Origin: an uncultured Selenomonas sp.
Lineage (GTDB): Bacteria; Bacillota; Negativicutes; Selenomonadales; Selenomonadaceae
Direction: 5' to 3'
Assembly (NCBI GenBank): GCA_947097535.1
Contig: CAMURM010000082.1
Location: 1 to 6,841, forward strand
Length of the DNA: 6,841 bases
How positions within the stretch are numbered: position 1 is the first letter of the stretch; each line of letters begins with the position of its first letter. A program made the position numbers and the translations under genes. The notes beneath the pieces are model-generated. The model saw only the letters and a program-made list of their open reading frames with translations. It made no database searches and was not told the origin of the DNA. Shown here in pieces: positions 1-5,253 of this stretch.

Positions 1-1
1 T

Positions 2-1072
2 GGCGGCATCCATCCGGCGCGCGAGTACATGCTGGTCGCGATGGAGAAGGGCAAGAACGTCGTGACGGCAAATAAGGACGTCGTGGCGCAGTTCGGCAAG
101 GACATGTTCGAGGCGATGGAAAAATACGGCGTGGACTTCCACTTTGAAGCGAGCGTCGGCGGCGGCATTCCCATCGTCATGCCGCTGAAACAGTGCCTGA
201 CGGCGAACCGCGTCACGGAGATCATGGGCATCATCAACGGCACGACGAACTACATGCTGACGCAGATGGCGGAGAACGGCTCGGACTACGACAGCGTGCT
301 CAAAGAAGCGCAGGAAAAGGGCTACGCCGAGGCGAATCCCGCTGCCGACGTCGAGGGGCTCGACGCGGCGCGCAAGCTCGCGATCCTCGCCTCCATCGCC
401 TTCAATACGCGCGTGCGCTTTGAGGACGTCTCGGTCGAGGGCATCACGAAGATCACGCCCGCGGACATCGAGTACGCGAAGGCGCTCGGCTACGTCGTGA
501 AGCTCCTGGCGATTGGCCGCGACCTCGGCGAGGCGGGCGTCGATGTGCGCGTGCACCCCGTATTCCTGCCGAAGACGCATCCTCTCGCCTCCGTCAACGA
601 CGTCTACAACGCCATCTTTGTGCGCGGCAACGCCATCGGCGAGGCGATGTTCTACGGGCGCGGCGCAGGCTCTTTGCCGACGGCTTCCGCCGTCGTCGCC
701 GACGTCATCGACATCGCGCGCGACATGCAGCTCGACACCTTCGGACGGCTGCACTGCACATGCTACGCGCACAAGAGTCTTTGCCCCGTGGCGAAGACAG
801 AGGCGTCCTACTATGTGCGCCTCCTTGTCGACGATGAGCCGGGCGTTCTCGCTGCCATCGCGACGGCGTTCGGCAATCATGGGGTCAGCCTGAAATCCGT
901 CATTCAGACGCGCAGCGTCAAGGAACATGCGGAAATCGTCGCGGTCACGCACGTCGTCAAGCATGAGAAGATACAGCAGGCGGCGGACGACCTCAAGAAG
1001 CTCGCCGTCGTCAGCGAGATCCGCAGCATCATCCGCGTGGAGAATCCACAGGAGGACGGCGCGCCATGCTGA
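2..1072 (+). CDS. hom: Homoserine dehydrogenase, C-terminal part (5' end outside window)
   Basis: Catalyses NAD(P)H-dependent reduction of aspartate semialdehyde to homoserine, the branch point to threonine and methionine. The reading frame is open from base 2; 356 codons are visible. The family usually has about 430 residues, so roughly the first 70-75, with the nucleotide-binding glycine motif, lie upstream. Seen in order: VVTANKDVVA, FHFEASVGGGIPI, GIINGTTNYML, then GLDAARKLAIL with the Asp (362-364) and Lys (374-376) that correspond to the catalytic pair of the family. A C-terminal ACT domain begins near base 805 (YYVRLLVDDEPGVLAAIA). By family knowledge this domain suggests feedback control by threonine. 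The stop overlaps the thrB start by 7 nt, so the two are probably translationally coupled. No thrC lies between them. Confidence 0.96.
   Translation, partial: GGIHPAREYMLVAMEKGKNVVTANKDVVAQFGKDMFEAMEKYGVDFHFEASVGGGIPIVMPLKQCLTANRVTEIMGIINGTTNYMLTQMAENGSDYDSVLKEAQEKGYAEANPAADVEGLDAARKLAILASIAFNTRVRFEDVSVEGITKITPADIEYAKALGYVVKLLAIGRDLGEAGVDVRVHPVFLPKTHPLASVNDVYNAIFVRGNAIGEAMFYGRGAGSLPTASAVVADVIDIARDMQLDTFGRLHCTCYAHKSLCPVAKTEASYYVRLLVDDEPGVLAAIATAFGNHGVSLKSVIQTRSVKEHAEIVAVTHVVKHEKIQQAADDLKKLAVVSEIRSIIRVENPQEDGAPC
1050..1055 (+). promoter_or_regulatory. thrB ribosome-binding site inside hom
   Basis: AGGAGG lies 10 nt before the thrB ATG, entirely within the last codons of hom. It fixes the thrB start at 1066 and supports coupling of the two genes. 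Confidence 0.8.
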
Positions 1073-1989
1073 ACCGAACGATCCGCGTGCGCGTGCCGGG
1101 CACGAGCGCGAACTGCGGGCCGGGCTTCGACGCCATAGGTGTCGCTTGCACGATTTATAACGATCTGGAGCTCACGCTGCAGAAGGAAGCGGGACTCGTC
1201 ATTGAAATCGAGGGCGAAGGCGCGGGCAACATCCCGTGCGATGAGCGCAACATCGTGCTGCGCGCCATCCGCATGGTTCTGAAGCGCGCGCATCTCGAAG
1301 AAGAGGTGCAGGGCTTTCGCCTGCGCATGACGAACCACATCCCGCTGTCGCGCGGCCTCGGCAGCAGCGCGGCGGCGATCGTCGCGGGTCTGAAGGCGGC
1401 GAACGCCCTGCTCGGCAATCGCTTTTCCCGCCGCGATCTCCTGCAGATGGCGACGAGCATTGAGGGTCATCCTGACAATGTGGCGCCCGCCATATTCGGC
1501 GGCTTCACGATCAGCGTCGTCACGCGCGGCAGGGTCGAGTGCTTCTCCCTGATGCCGCGCATGCCGCTGAAGCTCGTCGTCGCCGTGCCGGAATTCCCGC
1601 TCTCGACGCGGCTCGCACGCAGCGTCCTGCCCGAAGAGGTGCGCATGAAGGACGCCGTCTTCAATGTGAGCCGCGCGGCGCTGCTCGTCGCGGCGCTGAC
1701 GAAGGGGCAGCCGCGCTTCCTGCGAAACGCCTTCGCCGATGCCCTGCACCAGCCGTACAGGGAGAAGCTCATCCCGGGCATGAAGGACGTCTTTCGTGCC
1801 GCGCGCCGGGCGGGCGCCCTCGGCGCGAGTCTCAGCGGCGCCGGGCCGTGCCTGATCGCCTACACGCTGGAAAACGAGGAGGCGGTGGGCGAGGCGATGG
1901 TCAAGGCCTTCGCTGAGCACGAGATCGAGGCGCACGCATTGCAGCTTTCCATCGACGCGCACGGTGCTAGGCTCTTGCGCAATCGCTGA
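1066..1989 (+). CDS. thrB: Homoserine kinase (GHMP family)
   Basis: Phosphorylates homoserine with ATP to O-phosphohomoserine, the step after Hom in threonine synthesis; cytoplasmic. The 307 residues match the family length (about 300-310). All GHMP-kinase signatures are present: motif 1 VPGTSANCGPGFDAIG (10-25), the ATP-binding loop PLSRGLGSSAAA (93-104), the segment EGHPDNVAP (133-141), and motif 3 GALGASLSGAGP (250-261), which precedes the C-terminal strand. The ATG is preceded by AGGAGG and overlaps the hom stop. This hom-thrB pair fits coordinated supply of phosphohomoserine; threonine synthase is not in the window. No broken or missing motif was seen. Confidence 0.97.
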   Translation: MLNRTIRVRVPGTSANCGPGFDAIGVACTIYNDLELTLQKEAGLVIEIEGEGAGNIPCDERNIVLRAIRMVLKRAHLEEEVQGFRLRMTNHIPLSRGLGSSAAAIVAGLKAANALLGNRFSRRDLLQMATSIEGHPDNVAPAIFGGFTISVVTRGRVECFSLMPRMPLKLVVAVPEFPLSTRLARSVLPEEVRMKDAVFNVSRAALLVAALTKGQPRFLRNAFADALHQPYREKLIPGMKDVFRAARRAGALGASLSGAGPCLIAYTLENEEAVGEAMVKAFAEHEIEAHALQLSIDAHGARLLRNR

Positions 1990-2019
1990 AAAGGGCGCCG
2001 AAGAGGGAGGGAGCCGTTC

Positions 2020-3273
2020 GTGCGCGAGGAAGATTTCATTCATACCGTGGAAAAGGCGGGCGGCACAGTCTACCTTGTGGGCGGCTGGGTGCGCGATTTC
2101 CTGCGCAAAGCTGAGCCGCAGGACAAGGATTTCGTCGTCACGGGTCTGGAACGGGAGACCTTCCTGCAGCTCTTTCCCGAGGCGTTCCCCGTGGGTCGCT
2201 CGTTCCCCGTCTATCTCGTGGAAATCGACGGTGTTCTCTCGGAGGTCGCGTTCGCGCGCCGCGAGCGCAAGGCGGGGCATGGCTATCGCGGCTTTGCCGT
2301 TGACTTCGGCAAGGAGGTCACGATCGAAGACGATCTCTTTCGCCGCGACACGCGCATCAACAGCATGGCGTTTCGCCTGCCGGATATGAAGCTCATCGAC
2401 CCCTACGATGGGCAGGGCGATCTCGCGCGGCATCTCATTCGCGCGACGTCGCACCACTTTTCCGAAGATCCCGTGCGGGCGCTGCGCGCGGCGCGCCAGG
2501 CGGCGGAGCTGGGCTTTACCATCGACGAGGGGACGCTGGCCTTGATGGCGGCGTGTGCGGCGGAGCTTGCGGCGGAGCCGCCGGAGCGCATCGTGCACGA
2601 GCTTTCGCGCGCGCTCGCCGCGCCGCAGCCCGCGCGCTTCTTTCTGGCGCTCAAGCGGGCGAATCTCCTGCGCTGCGTTTTTCCGGAAATCGCCGACTTG
2701 CAGGGAAAGACGCAGCCGCAGGCGTATCATCCCGAGGGCGATGCCTTCTGCCATACGATGCAGGTCGTCGATGCTGTGGCAGAGGCGACGCCGACGCTTG
2801 AAGCGCGCTTCGCCGCGCTCGTGCACGACATCGGCAAGGGGCGGACACCTGCGGCGATGCTGCCGCATCACTACGGTCACGAGGTGCGCGGCAGCGACGT
2901 ACTCGAAGCGTGGAACGCGCGCATGACGCTGCCGAAGTCGTGGCTTACGGCGGCGCACTTCGTCATCCGCGAGCACATGCGCGCGCCGCTCCTGAAGAAG
3001 GCGGGCAAGATCGCCGACCTGCTGCTCTCGGTGGAAAAGTCAGGGCTTTCGTTCGCCGATTTCCTCGCCGTCATCCGCGCCGACCACGGCTCTTTGCCGC
3101 CGTATCTGGCGCACGGCGAAGAGCTGCGCCGGAAGCTGCTCGCCGTGCGCGGCACGGAGGCGCCGCCTGAACTTCGCGGCGCTGACGTCGGGAAATGGCT
3201 GCACGAAGCGAGGGTGCGCCTCTTGGAGCGATGTTTGCACGCTCCTTTACAAGAGGGAAATAATTCCTTATAA
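2020..3273 (+). CDS. cca: CCA tRNA nucleotidyltransferase with HD domain (multifunctional CCA protein type)
   Basis: Adds or repairs the 3'-terminal CCA of tRNAs from CTP and ATP without a nucleic-acid template. The 417 residues resemble the E. coli multifunctional CCA protein (412) throughout. Seen: VYLVGGWVRD (17-26), metal-binding Asp35-x-Asp37, RRDTRIN (108-114), IDPYDG (126-131), and EDPVRALRAAR (149-159), the base-selecting motif of class II enzymes. The C-terminal half has an HD phosphohydrolase domain with His245, HDIGKG (269-274) and HHYGHE (283-288); in E. coli the equivalent domain has phosphatase and 2',3'-cyclic phosphodiesterase activity. The start is GTG with a GGGAGGGA ribosome-binding site at 2005-2012. 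It begins 30 nt after thrB and is probably in the same transcript. The last codons contain a promoter for the next genes. Confidence 0.94.
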   Translation: MREEDFIHTVEKAGGTVYLVGGWVRDFLRKAEPQDKDFVVTGLERETFLQLFPEAFPVGRSFPVYLVEIDGVLSEVAFARRERKAGHGYRGFAVDFGKEVTIEDDLFRRDTRINSMAFRLPDMKLIDPYDGQGDLARHLIRATSHHFSEDPVRALRAARQAAELGFTIDEGTLALMAACAAELAAEPPERIVHELSRALAAPQPARFFLALKRANLLRCVFPEIADLQGKTQPQAYHPEGDAFCHTMQVVDAVAEATPTLEARFAALVHDIGKGRTPAAMLPHHYGHEVRGSDVLEAWNARMTLPKSWLTAAHFVIREHMRAPLLKKAGKIADLLLSVEKSGLSFADFLAVIRADHGSLPPYLAHGEELRRKLLAVRGTEAPPELRGADVGKWLHEARVRLLERCLHAPLQEGNNSL

Positions 3274-3274
3274 T
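3246..3274 (+). promoter_or_regulatory. Sigma-70 type promoter in the 3' end of cca
   Basis: TTTACA at 3246-3251 and TATAAT at 3269-3274 are separated by exactly 17 bp, one mismatch from full consensus. The TATAAT overlaps the cca stop codon. The predicted transcript start is about 3281, giving a leader of roughly 30 nt before the carbonic anhydrase-like gene. It would let the last three genes be expressed separately from hom-thrB-cca. Confidence 0.75.
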
Positions 3275-3311
3275 AAGTTCTGTCAGGGGATACGGAAAGG
3301 GAGGGGTTCGC

Positions 3312-3857
3312 ATGGCAGTCATCCTGCCTTACAAAGGCAAAGTGCCGAAGATCGACCCGACGGCGCTCATTGCACCGAACGCTACGATCGTCGGCGACGT
3401 GACGATCATGGAAGGGGCGAACATCTGGTTCAATGTGGTCATTCGCGGCGATCTGCAGCCCGTCGTCATCGGCAGGTACACGAACGTTCAGGACAATGCG
3501 ACGGTGCATGTCATGGGCGATGCGCCGACGATTGTCGGCGACTATGTGACGATCGGACACAATACGCTGATCCACTGCAGCAAGATCGGCAACAACTGTC
3601 TGATTGGCATGGGCTCCGTCCTGCTCGGCTACACGGAGATCGGAGAAAACACGATCATCGGTGCGGCGACGCTTCTGACGCAGCACAAGAAGATCCCGCA
3701 CGACTCCCTGGTCTACGGCAATCCTTCGCGCATTATCCGCGCGCTGCGCGAAGACGAAGTCGAGGCGGTTCATGCCTCGGCGATGAACTACTGCAAGCTT
3801 GCCCGGGTCTATCGGGAGGAGCGCGAAGCGCGGGAACATTTGCAAAAGGAGATATGA
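3312..3857 (+). CDS. Gamma-class carbonic anhydrase family protein (left-handed beta-helix hexapeptide repeat)
   Basis: A member of the YrdA/YtoA/PaaY group of trimeric left-handed beta-helix proteins, related to the zinc (or iron) gamma-carbonic anhydrase Cam. Hexapeptide repeats run from about residue 10 to 135, followed by a C-terminal helix rich in Glu and Arg. The three metal-ligand histidines are present: His66 in QDNATVH, and His83 and His88 in GHNTLIH. Arg45 and Asp47 (IRGD) and Gln60-Asp61, which line the Cam active site, are also there. The residue after IRGD is Leu, where Cam has a Glu, and the Cam loop with the proton-shuttle Glu is missing, as in most short homologues. CO2 hydration is therefore plausible but unproven; some relatives were annotated as acyltransferases. 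The ATG follows AAGGGAGGGG (3297-3306). The gene has its own promoter and is followed immediately by ndk. Confidence 0.9.
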   Translation: MAVILPYKGKVPKIDPTALIAPNATIVGDVTIMEGANIWFNVVIRGDLQPVVIGRYTNVQDNATVHVMGDAPTIVGDYVTIGHNTLIHCSKIGNNCLIGMGSVLLGYTEIGENTIIGAATLLTQHKKIPHDSLVYGNPSRIIRALREDEVEAVHASAMNYCKLARVYREEREAREHLQKEI

Positions 3858-3859
3858 AG

Positions 3860-4279
3860 ATGCAGGAAAAGACGTTGGTACTCATCAAGCCGGACGCATT
3901 TGAAAAGCAGCACACGGGCGACATCATCGCCATCTATGAAAAGGCAGGGCTCAAACTCCTCGCGATGAAGCTCATGCAGATGACGCCGCGCGTGGCGCAG
4001 AAGCACTACGCCGAGCACATCGGGCGTCCTTACTACGCGGAGCTGGAAGAATTCATGACGTCTGCGCCCCTCGTCGCCATGGTGCTTGCAGGTGAGGATG
4101 CCATTGCACGCGTGCGCGAGATCAACGGCAAGACGAATCCGGCAGAGGCCGCCGAGGGCACGGTTCGCAAGCTCTACGCCGAAAGCGTCGGCAAGAACGC
4201 CGTCCATGCCTCCGACAGCCCGGAGAGCGCGGCGCGTGAAATCGCCATCTTCTTCAGTGCGATCGAAGTCCTCGACTGA
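3860..4279 (+). CDS. ndk: Nucleoside diphosphate kinase
   Basis: Transfers the gamma-phosphate of ATP to nucleoside diphosphates through a phosphohistidine, balancing NTP and dNTP pools. The 139 residues are typical for a bacterial Ndk. Seen: TLVLIKPDAF (5-14), RPYYAEL (56-62), GKTNPAEAAEGTVR (90-103), and the active-site region NAVHASDSPESA (113-124) with catalytic His116. The common motif there is HGSDS; here the Gly after His is Ala. The usual GTIRxxFG segment reads GTVRKLYA. The C-terminus FFSAIEVLD resembles shorter chlamydial-type enzymes. I chose ATG 3860 because AGGAG (3847-3851) lies 8 nt before it. An in-frame ATG at 3854, overlapping the upstream stop as ATGA, is only 2 nt from that site; using it would add two residues. 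Confidence 0.95.
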   Translation: MQEKTLVLIKPDAFEKQHTGDIIAIYEKAGLKLLAMKLMQMTPRVAQKHYAEHIGRPYYAELEEFMTSAPLVAMVLAGEDAIARVREINGKTNPAEAAEGTVRKLYAESVGKNAVHASDSPESAAREIAIFFSAIEVLD

Positions 4280-4324
4280 TGCGCCGCATGGTTTTGACGA
4301 TCTGACTGCATTGAGGTGAAAAAG

Positions 4325-4825
4325 ATGGGCGTTTATACGAAAACAGGTGACAAGGGACAGACGAGCCTCTATACGGGCGAGCGTGTCGATAAGAATTCTC
4401 TGCGCGTCGAAACGTACGGCGCGGTTGACGAGGCGGGCTCGGCTCTGGCCATGGCGCGCGCTTTTGTTACTAAGGAAGCGGTGCGGGAGAAGGTTCTCGT
4501 GCTGCTCAAGAAGCTGCCGCTTCTCATGGCGGATATCGCGAGTCTCGGCGGGAAGCCGATGATCACGCGAGAGGATTCGGAGATGCTCGAAAAGGACATC
4601 GACGCCATCGAAGCGAAGCTGCCGAAGCTCACGCACTTCCTCATACCCGGCGATACGCAGGCGGGCGCCATGCTCGATCTTGCGCGCACAGCCGTGCGCC
4701 GTGCCGAGCGCCGCTTCTGCGCTCTGGCGCACGAAGCCGATCTCCATGAGGAAGACCGCGTCTTTCTCAACCGCCTCTCCGATTACTGCTTCATGCTGAT
4801 GCGCTTGGAGGAAGCGGAAGAATAG
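4325..4825 (+). CDS. Cob(I)yrinic acid a,c-diamide / cob(I)alamin adenosyltransferase, PduO type
   Basis: Transfers the 5'-deoxyadenosyl group of ATP to cob(I)alamin to form coenzyme B12. The 166 residues fit the single-domain PduO family (trimeric four- or five-helix bundle). Seen: the ATP-binding N-terminus YTKTGDKGQTSLYTGERV (4-21), YGAVDEAGS (31-39), the helix LARTAVRRAERR (119-130), and NRLSDYCFMLMR (149-160), where homologues carry the NRLSD motif. The residue before LART is Asp118, where many family members have His. ATG 4325 was preferred to an in-frame GTG at 4316 because GAGGTG (4313-4318) is a good ribosome-binding site for the former and there is none before the latter. It lies 45 nt after ndk in the same direction. 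There is no cobalamin riboswitch or other B12 gene here, so it probably acts as a stand-alone salvage enzyme. Confidence 0.93.
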   Translation: MGVYTKTGDKGQTSLYTGERVDKNSLRVETYGAVDEAGSALAMARAFVTKEAVREKVLVLLKKLPLLMADIASLGGKPMITREDSEMLEKDIDAIEAKLPKLTHFLIPGDTQAGAMLDLARTAVRRAERRFCALAHEADLHEEDRVFLNRLSDYCFMLMRLEEAEE

Positions 4826-4851
4826 GAAATGCGAGGATTTGCTTCAAAAAC

Positions 4852-4880
4852 TTGCAAAATGATCGCTGATTTGCTATGAT
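4852..4880 (+). promoter_or_regulatory. Promoter of the putative antitoxin RNA
   Basis: TTGCAA (4852-4857) and TATGAT (4875-4880) are separated by 17 bp. The predicted transcript start is near 4887. The promoter lies directly after the adenosyltransferase gene and mirrors the toxin promoter on the other strand, which has the same -35 hexamer and the same spacing. Confidence 0.7.
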
Positions 4881-4888
4881 ATAAACAA

Positions 4889-4918
4889 GAAGAGAACCAC
4901 AGCAACGGCTGCCTCTTC
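4889..4918 (-). terminator. Possible second terminator for the toxin mRNA
   Basis: Read on the minus strand, GAAGAG (4918-4913) pairs with CTCTTC (4894-4889), with an inner CAGC/GCTG stem and a CGTT loop, followed by TTGTTT. If the shared hairpin at 4936-4984 is read through, the toxin mRNA could end here and would then be complementary to nearly the whole antitoxin RNA. The stem is interrupted and the T-run is impure. Confidence 0.35.
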
Positions 4919-4935
4919 CAAAAAATTGAACAGTT

Positions 4936-4984
4936 AAAAGAAATAACCGCTAACTTTTGTCGGAGTGGCGGTTATTTCTTTTTT
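4936..4984. terminator. Intrinsic terminator hairpin, probably bidirectional, holding the toxin stop codon
   Basis: A perfect 15-bp stem (4936-4950 with 4968-4982) encloses a 17-nt loop. On the + strand it ends in a run of six T (4979-4984), so it should stop the putative antitoxin RNA and any read-through from the upstream operon. On the minus strand the trailing T-run is short (TTTCTTTT, within the stem), so termination of the toxin mRNA here may be partial. The toxin TAA (4972-4974) lies inside the stem. Confidence 0.85.
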
Positions 4985-5043
4985 AACACGATGATGTACC
5001 CCGTTGCGAGAATCAGAATTACCATCAACTCGAAAGAAGTCAT
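4972..5043 (-). CDS. Putative small hydrophobic type I toxin (holin-like toxin), 23 residues
   Basis: The peptide starts MTSFELMVIL and ends IIVLKKK. A short polar start is followed by one hydrophobic segment (about residues 4-20, broken only by Glu5 and Ala-Thr-Gly-Tyr) and a tail of three lysines. This layout is typical of the tiny membrane toxins of Bacillota (putative holin-like toxin, TxpA, BsrG and Fst types), which act at the cell membrane. The start is supported by AAAGGGGGTG at 5050-5059, 6 nt upstream on the minus strand, by a near-consensus promoter 73 nt upstream, and by a convergent small RNA. It is too short for standard gene callers. Toxicity is inferred from layout; exact family membership needs a profile search. 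Confidence 0.75.
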   Translation of the reverse strand: MTSFELMVILILATGYIIVLKKK

Positions 5044-5048
5044 ACGCG

Positions 5049-5078
5049 CCACCCCCTTTCGTTTCAGAATGGGAGTGG
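5049..5078 (-). promoter_or_regulatory. Toxin mRNA hairpin sequestering the ribosome-binding site
   Basis: In the toxin leader, CCACUCCC (5078-5071) can pair with GGGGGUGG (5056-5049), 8 bp with one G-U pair and a 14-nt loop. GGGGGUGG is the core of the ribosome-binding site 5-6 nt before the ATG, so the fold would block translation initiation. Fst, TisB and BsrG messages are known to hide their ribosome-binding sites in structure. Confidence 0.55.
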
Positions 5079-5144
5079 AAGAAGCAGCCGCTCAGCCTGG
5101 TGGTTCTCTCTCGCTATTATACAAACTTCGCTTTGCACTTGCAA
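5077..5144 (-). repeat. Right arm of 68-nt imperfect inverted repeat
   Basis: Mirror copy of 4852-4919, with the toxin promoter and the first part of the toxin 5' leader. AGAGAACCAC lies at 5109-5100 and CGGCTGCTTCTTCC at 5090-5077 on the minus strand. The spacer regions of the two promoters also share the TTTG before the -10 box. Confidence 0.7.
5116..5144 (-). promoter_or_regulatory. Promoter of the putative toxin gene
   Basis: On the minus strand, TTGCAA (5144-5139) and a consensus TATAAT (5121-5116) are separated by 17 bp. Transcription should start near 5109, at the first base of AGAGAACCAC, giving a 5' leader of about 66 nt. Confidence 0.78.
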
Positions 5145-5253
5145 GAGAAACAATCCGTATCGGCAAGTTTATCAAATAATCTCGCTGTAAAAAGCAGGAT
5201 ATATCTCATTTTCAGAGAATAAAGAAAACATAAAATAACGAGGAGTTGATCAA
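5145..5253. other. AT-rich spacer between toxin promoter and the EF-G-like gene
   Basis: About 110 nt remain between the toxin promoter and the next start. I see no gene, RNA motif or confident promoter here. TTTTCA (5209-5214) with TAAAAT (5231-5236) is promoter-like, but its start would fall in the ribosome-binding site. AGGAG at 5241-5245, 8 nt before the ATG, is the ribosome-binding site of the EF-G-like gene. Confidence 0.5.

Larger units (their letters stand above)
4852..4919 (+). repeat. Left arm of 68-nt imperfect inverted repeat (promoter plus 5' RNA segment)
   Basis: This arm pairs with 5077-5144. Read outward-in on each strand, both arms have TTGCAA, a 17-nt spacer, a -10 box, then AGAGAACCAC, then CGGCTGC-x-TCTTCC. 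Both arms are exactly 68 nt, with a compensating 4-nt shift in the position of AGAGAACCAC. The last 14 nt match at 13 positions. The two RNAs therefore begin with similar, not complementary, sequence. Confidence 0.7.
4887..4985 (+). ncRNA. Putative type I antitoxin RNA, convergent to the toxin gene
   Basis: A transcript of about 100 nt is predicted from the promoter at 4852-4880 to the hairpin and T-run ending near 4985. No plausible reading frame with a ribosome-binding site lies in it. Its 5' part can fold with GAAGAG (4889-4894) pairing CTCTTC (4913-4918), and CAGC (4900-4903) pairing GCTG (4908-4911) around an AACG loop. Its 3' part is fully complementary to the end of the toxin mRNA, including the stop codon. 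This arrangement, with convergent genes sharing a terminator and a 3' overlap, is that of TxpA/RatA, BsrG/SR4 and Fst-type loci. The ends and function are inferred from sequence only. Confidence 0.62.

Noticed and set aside
904..2976. Minus-strand open frame of 690 codons opposite hom, thrB and cca
   Set aside because: It is antisense to three genes with full conserved motifs. Its translation is rich in Arg, Ala and His with no recognisable domain, as expected of shadow frames in GC-rich DNA.
4280..4324. Possible cobalamin riboswitch before the adenosyltransferase gene
   Set aside because: Only 45 nt separate ndk from the start, too short for a B12 riboswitch, and no B12-box-like sequence is seen.
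4826..4851. Possible terminator directly after the adenosyltransferase gene
   Set aside because: No stem with a T-run is found here; the first good terminator on the + strand is the hairpin at 4936-4984.
4836..4875. Direct repeat GATTTGCT at 4836-4843 and 4868-4875
   Set aside because: Eight bases in AT-rich sequence can recur by chance; no third copy or operator symmetry was seen.
4852..5144. Inverted repeat as ends of an insertion sequence or MITE
   Set aside because: The arms contain promoters facing inward, there is no transposase, and I see no target-site duplication at the outer edges; a regulatory duplication explains it better.
4991..5222. Two + strand open frames of 62 and 72 codons in the intergenic region
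   Set aside because: Neither has a ribosome-binding site. They run antisense through the toxin gene and its promoter and show no motif.
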